The translations under genes and the position numbers were made by a program. A stretch of 15,999 nt of DNA, taken from contig JACQEL010000069.1 of assembly GCA_016200595.1 (NCBI GenBank), positions 1 through 15,999 on the forward strand. The letters run 5' to 3'. Origin of the DNA: Deltaproteobacteria bacterium. GTDB taxonomy: Bacteria > Desulfobacterota > Binatia > Bin18. Below the pieces are notes generated by a model. That model was not told the origin of the DNA. It saw only the letters and a list, made by a program, of their open reading frames with translations, and did no database searches. Of the stretch, positions 7,592 through 13,378 are shown one piece after another (positions within the stretch are counted from its first letter, which is position 1; every line of letters begins with the position of its first letter).

Positions 7592-8449
7592 CTATCCCGC
7601 CAGTGGGGTAAAAAATTCTTCTACCTGCTGGAGGACAAAGTCGGGTCGCTCTTCGGCCATGAAATGCCCGCAGCGTTCGACCATTCCCCCCTGGACATTA
7701 TCTGCCACTCGGTGCCAGAGGGGAGTAATATCCCCCATGAAGCGTTCTCCTCCCCAGGCGCGCACGGGCATGGGCAGTTTCTTGGTGCAGCCGGTCAGCG
7801 CGACGACATCTTCATCCAGGGCCGCTCGATAATAGTGAAAACCCGCGCGCAACGCTCCAGGCTGAGAATAGGCACGCACGTATTCGGCCATCTCGGCGGG
7901 ACTGAATAAGGCCGGATTGTAGCAGGCCACACTGCACATGCGGCTGAGATACACATCTACCTGATCCTTCACCAACTGTTCGGCCAGGTCAGGAGCACCA
8001 CCCTGAAAGAATACATGCCAGAGGCGGCGGATACCACGCAGATTGATGGGCTCACCCGCCCGGGCAATGCCCGGAGTCGATTCCAATATGAGCAGGCGCT
8101 CGACCATCTCAGGATGATCATAGGTGAAGTAATAGGCTACCGTGCCGCCCCAGTCATGGCCGGTGAGCCCGATTTTTTCATGCCCGAGAGTTTTGAGCAG
8201 TTGGTAAACGTCTGAGGCCAGCGTGCGCTTGTCATATCCGGTAAGTGGGCGTTCGCTGTCGCCGAGCCCGCGCAAGTCCGGAGCGATGATGGTGAAGCGT
8301 TCGGCTAAAGATGGGATAATTTTGCGCCATTCGTACCACGTCTGTGGCCAGCCGTGCAGGAAGACCAGGGGGTAACCCGAGCCAGCCACGACGTAGTGCA
8401 TACGAAAGCCGTTCACCTGGGTGGTGTGATGGGTCCACGGATCTGCCAT
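7592..8449 (-). CDS. Alpha/beta hydrolase, epoxide hydrolase / haloalkane dehalogenase-like
   Basis: Cytosolic hydrolase of 285 aa using an aspartate nucleophile. HGWPQTW (residues 32-38) forms the oxyanion hole; DLRGLGDSERP is the conserved strand-4 loop; GHDWGG holds nucleophile Asp99; His262 lies in the CGHFMAEE segment. Glu123 (LILESTP) is exactly 24 residues after the nucleophile, the spacing of the catalytic acid in LinB/DhaA-type dehalogenases. FHYYRA at 204-209 in the cap resembles the tyrosine pair of epoxide hydrolases. Fluoroacetate dehalogenase is unlikely because Trp100 follows the nucleophile where that enzyme has Arg. It starts 27 nt after the Rieske stop with an AAGGGAG site. 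Epoxide versus halide substrate cannot be settled by eye. Confidence 0.9.
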   Translation of the reverse strand: MADPWTHHTTQVNGFRMHYVVAGSGYPLVFLHGWPQTWYEWRKIIPSLAERFTIIAPDLRGLGDSERPLTGYDKRTLASDVYQLLKTLGHEKIGLTGHDWGGTVAYYFTYDHPEMVERLLILESTPGIARAGEPINLRGIRRLWHVFFQGGAPDLAEQLVKDQVDVYLSRMCSVACYNPALFSPAEMAEYVRAYSQPGALRAGFHYYRAALDEDVVALTGCTKKLPMPVRAWGGERFMGDITPLWHRVADNVQGGMVERCGHFMAEERPDFVLQQVEEFFTPLAG

Positions 8450-8476
8450 GAGACTCGCTCCCTTTCGTACTTGAGG

Positions 8477-9727
8477 TTAAAAACCCATGATCTCGCGGTA
8501 ATACTGCCAGAATCCCCGCATCGCTGCCTCGCTCACGAGATTCTCCGCATCCGCGACGTCAGTTCCCCCGAGTTCGAGGAAAGAACAGGCATCTTGATCA
8601 TGAACGATGGCTTGCTGCTCAATCTCCGCCGCGTAGCCGTCTTCCATCGAGATATAGCCCGCCGGCCCAACAAAGTTTGCCTGTTTGATCCGCTGCTGCT
8701 GCATGGTTTCATCATCATCGGCATAGCCAAAGAAAGTAAACAATAACTCGAAGGCATCGGGTCGCTTCGGCAAAATCTGCCGCGTCGCCAAGGTGTTGAG
8801 GATTTGCTGGGCAACCAGGCAGGGAAAGATAGAGTGGATCGAATTGGTCAGCTCCATCTCAAACTCTTTGTGAGTCTGCAGGAGCGAGGGATCGGCCAGG
8901 GTATAACCTTTCTGATAGGTCCGCAGGTTGGCATCCTGGTAGGCGGACAGTTCTGCGGCTTCGGTGCGCTTGAAGGCGCGTCCCATGCAGTGCCGCCGCG
9001 ACTCATCCATAAAGAGCCCTCCGCCTTGTGACGAACGATAGATGCCAAAAGTGGTGTGGAACAAATGCAACAGGCTGGCGTGATAAGAATCACGGGTATT
9101 CTCGGCATACAACTTCCAGTTAGCGTGAATAAACTGACGAGCGTATCCCAAAATGCGAATCGGGCGATTAAAGACCCGCTCCAGCCAGGGGCGCTGCGAG
9201 GGACCCAGATAGTCTTCCAACGGCTCTACCTCTGTAGCAAACGAGGCGAAAATGAGCCCAGTGTAGGTGGCCACCTGGAGCTTGCGCAGCGAGATCGTAG
9301 AAGGATCGAAATCGGCCGCATACCCTCCTTTGCCTTCGATCCCCCGGCGGAAGGGCACCCCGATAAGGTTGCCACGCAAATCGTAACTCCACTGGTGATA
9401 GGCACACACGTGACTGGCCCGGTTGCCGCGCATCTCCCGGCAGACGAGAGCCCCACGGTGCGCGCAGCGATTGACAAAGGCATGGAGGGAGCCGTCTTTG
9501 TCGCGTGACATGACGATGGGTGTATCCCCGACAAAAGTGGCCTTGTAATCGCCGGGGTTAGGGAGTTCAGCTTCCAGGCCAACGTAGTTCCACACCGGGC
9601 CGCGAAAAATCCTTTCTTGTTCCCGGGCGTAAATGTCGGGGTCAGTGAATACTTGATAAGGAACGCGAGTGACGCCTTCCACCGGCCAACGAAACTCTGC
9701 CTCGTTTATCCTCGCTGTGCTGTTCAT
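8477..9727 (-). CDS. Rieske aromatic-ring-hydroxylating oxygenase, alpha subunit
   Basis: Catalytic subunit of a Rieske non-heme iron oxygenase, 416 aa, complete. The Rieske [2Fe-2S] ligands are Cys88-x-His90 and Cys108-xx-His111 (RCAHRG, CAYHQWSYDLRG). The mononuclear iron site is in ENTRDSYHASLLH with His216 and His221, and the third ligand is probably Asp363 in MEDGYAAE; Asp213 is the bridging acid for electron transfer. The N-terminal pattern with VPYQVFTDPDIYAREQERIF recalls the anthranilate (AndAc) / salicylate 5-hydroxylase (NagG) group, which use beta subunits. No beta subunit, ferredoxin or reductase gene lies in the window, so these must be elsewhere or the enzyme is alpha-only. It heads a tight operon with the hydrolase and GST. 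Confidence 0.95.
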   Translation of the reverse strand: MNSTARINEAEFRWPVEGVTRVPYQVFTDPDIYAREQERIFRGPVWNYVGLEAELPNPGDYKATFVGDTPIVMSRDKDGSLHAFVNRCAHRGALVCREMRGNRASHVCAYHQWSYDLRGNLIGVPFRRGIEGKGGYAADFDPSTISLRKLQVATYTGLIFASFATEVEPLEDYLGPSQRPWLERVFNRPIRILGYARQFIHANWKLYAENTRDSYHASLLHLFHTTFGIYRSSQGGGLFMDESRRHCMGRAFKRTEAAELSAYQDANLRTYQKGYTLADPSLLQTHKEFEMELTNSIHSIFPCLVAQQILNTLATRQILPKRPDAFELLFTFFGYADDDETMQQQRIKQANFVGPAGYISMEDGYAAEIEQQAIVHDQDACSFLELGGTDVADAENLVSEAAMRGFWQYYREIMGF

Positions 9728-9824
9728 CGCCTTCTCTCACTTTCCCTGGTTAGGCAAATGCTCATCCCTCTCGTCGCTTTTTACCAGAACGAATCTGGAT
9801 ATGCAGGATCAGCAGGTGAGTACG

Positions 9825-9854
9825 ACTCTATGAGAGAGAACCGGGTAGAGTCAA
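9825..9854 (-). promoter_or_regulatory. Candidate sigma70 promoter for the Rieske operon
   Basis: On the minus strand TTGACT (bases 9854-9849, 5 of 6 to the -35 consensus) and TAGAGT (9830-9825, 4 of 6 to -10) are 18 nt apart. The leader to the Rieske ATG at 9727 would be about 90 nt. It lies in the 154-nt gap that separates this cluster from the porin-cytochrome pair. Confidence 0.3.
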
Positions 9855-9881
9855 GGGAAATCTGCAGCAACTCCTAGAGTT

Positions 9882-10166
9882 TTAGTGGGAGGACCGCAGG
9901 AACACGCGCAGCGCCTCGGCATCCGCCGCAGGCAGATTGGCTCGCACCCGCATGTGTAGGAGCAGGGTATCCCACTCCAAGCGATTAAACTCGCTCCCCG
10001 AACGCGCATTGTGACACTGCCCGCAGTACGCCCCCCAGAGCTTTGCCCCTCTGAGGAAGAGTTGTGTTTCCGTCGGCTCGCTCTCAGCTGCCAGTGCGCT
10101 AAGCGCTACGGTAAGCAGCAGGATGAGGGTAGCGACTCCGAATCCTAGGCGCTGGCTCTTTCTCAT
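9882..10166 (-). CDS. Small mono-heme c-type cytochrome, exported
   Basis: Periplasmic electron carrier of 94 aa. Basic MRKSQR, a hydrophobic core at about residues 8-25 and ALAAES give a Sec signal peptide cut near residue 26-27. The mature protein is only about 68 aa with one heme motif, CGQCH (Cys48, Cys51, His52); Met72 in LLHMRV is the likely distal ligand. The end, with NLPAADAEALRVFLR, fits the last helix of very small class I cytochromes. GAGGAG lies 9 nt upstream of ATG. It begins 18 nt after the porin stop, so the two are one transcription unit. The heme motif and export are clear; its redox partner is unknown. Confidence 0.88.
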   Translation of the reverse strand: MRKSQRLGFGVATLILLLTVALSALAAESEPTETQLFLRGAKLWGAYCGQCHNARSGSEFNRLEWDTLLLHMRVRANLPAADAEALRVFLRSSH

Positions 10167-10184
10167 AGCTCTTGGCTCCTCTCT

Positions 10185-11540
10185 TCAGAACCCAACGGCA
10201 AACTGGGTGAGTAAGGCATTGCTGTCCCGGGCCTTTGCCGGCAGGTCGCGATCGTACTCTAGTTTCCAGACCACTGATGGAGCGATCCAATAGTCCAACC
10301 CGAAAGCCACCAGACGAGGATTACGCAGGAAACCTTCTGCTAGCGCATCGGCTGTAAGTGCATTCTGGTTTTGCCCCGAGTACCGGACGATGAGTTCCGT
10401 ATGATTGAGATAGGGCACCGGCACGGCTTGCAACAAATAGGCAGCTTGGATGTACCAGCCTTCTCCCTTATCGTCTGGGATGCTCGTCGGCATGGCACGG
10501 CGTGTCTGCAGATACTCGCCGCGCAGGGCGAGCGGGCCATTCTGGTAGACTGCATCCAGTCCCCACGAGGTGAACCACAGCTTGTTATGGCTACTCCACT
10601 GGCCATCAAAAGTTGACGCTCCCAGGCGCAAGCGACCCATCCCGGCGTCGTACGGCAAGAGATCAACCCCGATCCGCGCGCCATAGCCCTTCGCCCGATT
10701 CTGGTCGGTGTTGTTCGCTTCAAAGAATGCCCCCCGCTCATCAGACGCAAAACGCGGCCCGTTCGTCATATAGAGTGAGTATTCTGCTCGCGTTCCCTCA
10801 CCATAGCCGAGCGGGATTGCCCCGCGCACCTGCGCGCCAAGCTCAGAGAAGGGCAGAAGTCCGCCTTCATCCCCTTCACGGAAAGGCAAGGGCCGGCTGA
10901 CAAGTTTATTGATCCAGACCTGGTGCTGTCGTTCGATGAACTCGCCAAAGGGGAGGAGGAATTTCCCTGCCACCACGGTCAGGTAATCGTTCACAATATA
11001 GTCCACCTGGGCATACTCAAGATCAACGCTGGTCTCGGTATCCTCAAGCTTCAGCTCTAGGTCGCCCTCGAAGAGCAGGCGATCGCTCAAGCGATAGAGG
11101 AAAATTGGCTCGAAGCCCGCGCTGAAAGTATTGGTGTTGGCGCGCTCCTGCCAATCGAAGCCGCTAAATCCATACCCTGCGATACTCAAGCGGTGTTCAC
11201 CGGCAAAGCGATCGAGGTATTGCCCAAAGGTTGGCTGGTCTAGAGCCTGCTTGGTGATCTTCTCCTCCAGTGCTTTGTTTTTCTCTTCGCTCTTCGTCTC
11301 TACGCTTTGGAACTGGCGCTCGAGCTGCTCGATGCGTTGCCGATCTTGCTCCATTTGCGTGCGGTCACGCTCCAGCTGGGCCTTCAGCCCTTCTAGTTCC
11401 TGGCGCAGGTCCGGCTCGGCTCCTGCCGGAGTCGGCGAGAGGCCGCCAACTCCTATGCTCAGGAACAGCAGGAACACACCGAGCGTCAAGCTGCGTGGCC
11501 AGCTGCGGTTGCCATATTTATTGTTACCAAGGCTGCTCAT
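10185..11540 (-). CDS. Outer-membrane porin with N-terminal coiled coil
   Basis: Predicted 451-aa outer-membrane beta-barrel. After a signal peptide (hydrophobic at about 20-38, ending PAGA) a heptad-rich, highly charged coiled coil spans about residues 42-90 (QLERDRTQMEQDRQRIEQLE). The rest alternates polar/aromatic strands typical of porins and closes with a terminal Phe, the usual BAM recognition end. Barrel features such as AGKFLLPFGEFIERQHQVW resemble phosphate-selective (OprO/OprP-like) or general porins. ATG 11540 is chosen over an upstream in-frame ATG at 11747 because AAGGAGG sits 6 nt before it and the signal peptide then starts properly. It is followed at 18 nt by a cytochrome c. 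The transported solute is unknown. Confidence 0.88.
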   Translation of the reverse strand: MSSLGNNKYGNRSWPRSLTLGVFLLFLSIGVGGLSPTPAGAEPDLRQELEGLKAQLERDRTQMEQDRQRIEQLERQFQSVETKSEEKNKALEEKITKQALDQPTFGQYLDRFAGEHRLSIAGYGFSGFDWQERANTNTFSAGFEPIFLYRLSDRLLFEGDLELKLEDTETSVDLEYAQVDYIVNDYLTVVAGKFLLPFGEFIERQHQVWINKLVSRPLPFREGDEGGLLPFSELGAQVRGAIPLGYGEGTRAEYSLYMTNGPRFASDERGAFFEANNTDQNRAKGYGARIGVDLLPYDAGMGRLRLGASTFDGQWSSHNKLWFTSWGLDAVYQNGPLALRGEYLQTRRAMPTSIPDDKGEGWYIQAAYLLQAVPVPYLNHTELIVRYSGQNQNALTADALAEGFLRNPRLVAFGLDYWIAPSVVWKLEYDRDLPAKARDSNALLTQFAVGF

Positions 11541-11666
11541 CTCTGTCCTCCTTGTGCTCAAGTGGACCCGCTGCACGGATAGGATTCCGCTTGCTCTGTG
11601 TTTACTTTGGCATTTGCCAGATTGTGGGGGTGAGGAAACAACCTTGGCTGAACGCTGTTGGCCTTC

Positions 11667-11728
11667 ACCCTTCTGGTCTGCACCTGCCAGGAGGCAGGGC
11701 CCAGATCTCACTGCAAGAGATGAAGGGT
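11667..11728 (-). promoter_or_regulatory. Three-way-junction RNA fold in the porin 5' leader (candidate)
   Basis: Three helices meet almost without unpaired bases. P1 pairs 11667-11673 (ACCCTTC) with 11722-11728 (GAAGGGT). One arm pairs 11674-11676 with 11701-11703 and, after an internal loop, CCTGCC 11683-11688 with GGCAGG 11693-11698 around an AGGA tetraloop. The other arm pairs ATCTC 11705-11709 with GAGAT 11717-11721 around a 7-nt loop. It sits 127-188 nt before the porin ATG. I match it to no known riboswitch class. It may be a cis-regulatory RNA, a palindromic repeat, or chance. Confidence 0.35.
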
Positions 11729-12003
11729 TCGCCATAAAAACAACCATGGCGCGGTAGCAATCCTGCCGTCACCGGGTGCCTACCCTAAGGAATGACCGGA
11801 TGCGCAGAAATACCCCGAAAGGAGGGATTTTTCTAATCTTCTAGGACGAGGTTGCTCTGCACCTTGGGTAGAGGTGAAGGAGAAAGTCTAAATCGAAACA
11901 CGGGACCTTGGTACACTTGACGATGCGACCGTTCAGTAATGTCATTCTGAGTACCCCATAGCACAGGGCGCGCTAATCAAGCCGCGCAAGAACAGAGCAG
12001 TAG

Positions 12004-12020
12004 CGTGCGCTGTGCGCACG
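12004..12020. repeat. Small perfect hairpin
   Basis: CGTGCGC and GCGCACG form a 7-bp stem around TGT. There is no T-run, so it is not a typical terminator. It is part of the palindrome-rich stretch before 12210. Confidence 0.4.
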
Positions 12021-12052
12021 ACAGATTTGTGCATGAGCAGCGCCGCGAAGAA

Positions 12053-12119
12053 TCCTTCGACTTCGCTACGCTTAGGATAGGTCTTAGCGCGAGACCCTTC
12101 GTTTCACTCAGGGTGACAG
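12053..12119. repeat. REP-like double imperfect hairpin
   Basis: Two related units follow each other: one bounded by TCCT (12053-12056) and AGGA (12074-12077) around TTCGACTTCGCTACGC, the other by CCCT (12095-12098) and AGGG (12110-12113) around TCGTTTCACTC, ending GGTGACAG. Strings of this kind (CCTTCG...CTCAGGGTGACA) recur as intergenic repeats in many environmental genomes; I cannot check copy number here. Confidence 0.45.
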
Positions 12120-12161
12120 ATCTGGTGTGCCAATCTCTCGAGCTGATGAACTTCAAGCTTG

Positions 12162-12186
12162 GTAGGGTGGTCGCGACCCACCCTAC
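12162..12186. repeat. Near-perfect 25-nt palindrome
   Basis: GTAGGGTGG (12162-12170) and CCACCCTAC (12178-12186) pair around TCGCGAC, itself mostly self-complementary. GGTAGGGTG also occurs on the minus strand at the broken end of the methyltransferase (about 4287-4297), so it may be one repeat family. Confidence 0.5.
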
Positions 12187-12210
12187 TACTCTCTCCTCCC
12201 CGCTCCTTCA

Positions 12211-12330
12211 GTGATTTTTCGACGGTCGGCGGTGGACATCCTGGCCGAAGCGCCCGGTCACCGCCTGTTCAAAACAGCCGCGGAAGTTGACGATTACTTA
12301 CGAAAAGAGCGTGATGCATGGGATCGCTGA
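12211..12330 (+). pseudogene. Antitoxin C-terminal remnant (partner of a PIN toxin)
   Basis: The 39 codons from GTG 12211 encode VDILAEAPGHRLFKTAAE (residues 8-25), then VDDYLRKERDAWDR and a stop. To my eye this is the tail pattern of small antitoxins encoded just before PIN toxins (LFKTAEEVDAYLREERDSWD-like). The N-terminal part of such a protein is missing and no ribosome site precedes the GTG; a repeat palindrome ends 24 nt upstream. A degraded PIN gene follows at once. Either it is the stump of a decayed module or a very short peptide that is still made; decay is favoured because the toxin is frameshifted and cut. Confidence 0.6.
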
Positions 12331-12332
12331 CG

Positions 12333-12484
12333 TTGCCTCCTTCCAGGCCGATCTATCTCGATGCAAGCAGATTTATTACAGCGTAGAGCGGATCGAACCG
12401 TACCGCACCCTCTTGGAAACGCTATGGTTATCGGCTCAGGCAGGTCAATTCGAGATAGTGAGCAGCGAACTCACAACCCAGTAA
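12333..12484 (+). pseudogene. Frameshifted, truncated PIN-domain toxin remnant
   Basis: From TTG 12333 one frame gives PPSRPIYLDASRFI, the first strand of a PIN domain with its catalytic Asp (residue 10), then runs to TAG at 12384. The next frame continues the same protein from about 12374: YYSVERIEPYRTLLETLW, then SAQAGQFEIVSSELT, up to TAA at 12482-12484. Restoring one base in ATTTATTAC (12371-12379) would rejoin them as FIYSVERI. Only about 50 of roughly 140 residues remain, ending after the SELT segment where the next conserved block should follow. It pairs with the antitoxin remnant just upstream. Not functional. Confidence 0.75.
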
Positions 12485-12626
12485 GGCGCGTTCTACTAAT
12501 GAGAGCCAACGTGCGGATGTCAAAGAGAGCTTTATGATCGCCGTATTCGGCGTGAAAATGTGGAGGTACATGATCGCCGAAAAACATTTTGATGACGATG
12601 CCGAAGAAACGGCTAATTTCCGGCAT
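12471..12626 (-). pseudogene. DUF4160 protein, truncated after 51 codons
   Basis: The ORF begins MPEISRFFGIVIKMFF and contains PPHFHAEYGDHKALFDI (residues 21-37), the hallmark of DUF4160, then RTLALI. Family members continue for another 30-40 residues; here SRTRLTGL and a stop follow, read through sequence that on the other strand is the PIN remnant's end. ATG 12626 overlaps the DUF2442 stop by 14 nt, so it is translationally coupled to that gene. DUF2442 and DUF4160 are commonly adjacent, with a toxin-antitoxin-like role suspected rather than proven. The truncated product may still be made, but the C-terminal half is gone. Confidence 0.75.
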
Positions 12627-12903
12627 GCTGGGTCAGCGGTCGTAAGTTTGGGAACAAGTCCTCTGGTTGTTTGCCGGTGAGCTTGAGATAGAGAGCGTCC
12701 GAACACATATCGATCTCGTCACTCCAAGCAATCTCGCCGCTTGGGCCGATATGAACTTTCTCGAACTCTCGGTAATCATTCCACCGAGCGAAGATTCCAT
12801 CCCCGGCAAAGTCAGAGAGATCAACAACCCCTTCAGCGCCATCTGAATATCTGAGCCAGAGTCGGTAGTTGTCAAGCGGTTTCACTTCTATCGGTGCGGG
12901 CAT
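12613..12903 (-). CDS. DUF2442 domain protein
   Basis: Small 96-aa soluble protein of the DUF2442 family, complete. Typical features: VKPLDNYRLWLRYSDGAEG (residues 7-25) then VVDLSDFAGDGIF, and EIAWSDEIDMCSDALYLKLTGK, where the family usually has a W-x-x-x-x-D-x-C-x-D-A-LY pattern. Start 12903 is chosen for the GGAGG 4 nt upstream; an in-frame ATG at 12933 would add 10 residues. It is followed with a 14-nt overlap by the broken DUF4160 gene. The biochemical role of the family is unknown; pairing with DUF4160 and nearness to toxin remnants suggest an accessory, toxin-antitoxin-like module. Confidence 0.88.
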   Translation of the reverse strand: MPAPIEVKPLDNYRLWLRYSDGAEGVVDLSDFAGDGIFARWNDYREFEKVHIGPSGEIAWSDEIDMCSDALYLKLTGKQPEDLFPNLRPLTQHAGN

Positions 12904-13378
12904 AAATCCTCCGTACCTGGGCAAATATAGCACTCTCCTGAAGGCAGGTGCGAGGCTATATAGAGGCGCGCGAACTCTGCTGCTCCAGTCCTAGTCGCAA
13001 ATTTTCCCGTCTTGAGCCCAAAAATCAGACAGAAGAGTTATGCTGTGAAATTTCTTGCTGCCGAGCGTTCACTTCCACTACATTTTCCTTTGATATCCGT
13101 CGGCTCCCCATTTTCTATCCTCCGTCCGGGATTTTTACCATGATATGAACAAAACAGCTATTGTGTCTGATCCTCCTCCCTCTATAGCGGTTCTCACTTG
13201 CCTGTGTCCTTTCTTTGTAGGGACGATCCTCGTGATCGCCCTTGAGGGTGCAGGGTGGGGCGAATACAAGATTCGTCCCTACGGCTAGTCCGAGGGCACG
13301 TCCGAGTGAAATCCGTTGTCAATCTTCGTCCTGTTCTTCAAGACGGTGATTGTGATCCTCCAGCCAGCAACTCTTGCT
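12904..13378. other. Non-coding region between DUF2442 and the zinc dehydrogenase
   Basis: About 475 nt. It must hold the DUF2442 promoter (a TATATT lies about 20-26 nt before ATG on the minus strand, with no good -35) and the trailer of the dehydrogenase. The one ordered structure is the inverted repeat at 13217-13282. ORFs of about 60 codons here have no recognisable family or ribosome site. Confidence 0.45.
13217..13282. repeat. 66-bp palindromic repeat with 10-bp ends
   Basis: GTAGGGACGA (13217-13226) and TCGTCCCTAC (13273-13282) are exact inverted ends. Inside, GTGATCGCCC and GGGGCGAATACAAGAT give a partly paired interior. It resembles the GTAGGGGCGA...TCGCCCCTAC intergenic repeats common in several environmental phyla. 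It has no coding capacity. Confidence 0.6.

Larger units (their letters stand above)
11748..12210. other. Non-coding region with palindromic repeats upstream of the porin
   Basis: About 460 nt without a convincing gene. The left part must hold the porin promoter, but no good boxes were found. The right part (from about 12000) is a string of small palindromes: 12004-12020, 12053-12119 and 12162-12186, listed separately. Short plus-strand ORFs here cross the repeats and look like chance. Confidence 0.5.

Noticed and set aside
7592..8449. Fluoroacetate dehalogenase
   Set aside because: The nucleophile is followed by Trp-Gly-Gly rather than the Arg residues that bind the carboxylate in that enzyme, and the cap carries an epoxide-hydrolase-like Tyr pair.
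11541..11747. N-terminal extension of the porin to an ATG at 11747
   Set aside because: A strong AAGGAGG precedes ATG 11540, which starts a normal signal peptide; the extension would bury that signal.
11131..11757. 208-codon plus-strand ORF opposite the porin
   Set aside because: It is a shadow of the porin coiled-coil and signal region (runs of Ser/Arg/Cys), with no ribosome site or family.
12287..12484. Intact 65-codon plus-strand gene
   Set aside because: Its first third is an out-of-frame reading of the antitoxin tail and only the last part is PIN-like, so it is better read as part of a frameshifted pseudogene.
12428..12706. 92-codon minus-strand ORF near the DUF genes
   Set aside because: It crosses DUF2442 and DUF4160 in another frame and shows no domain; the 51-codon DUF4160 frame explains this stretch.
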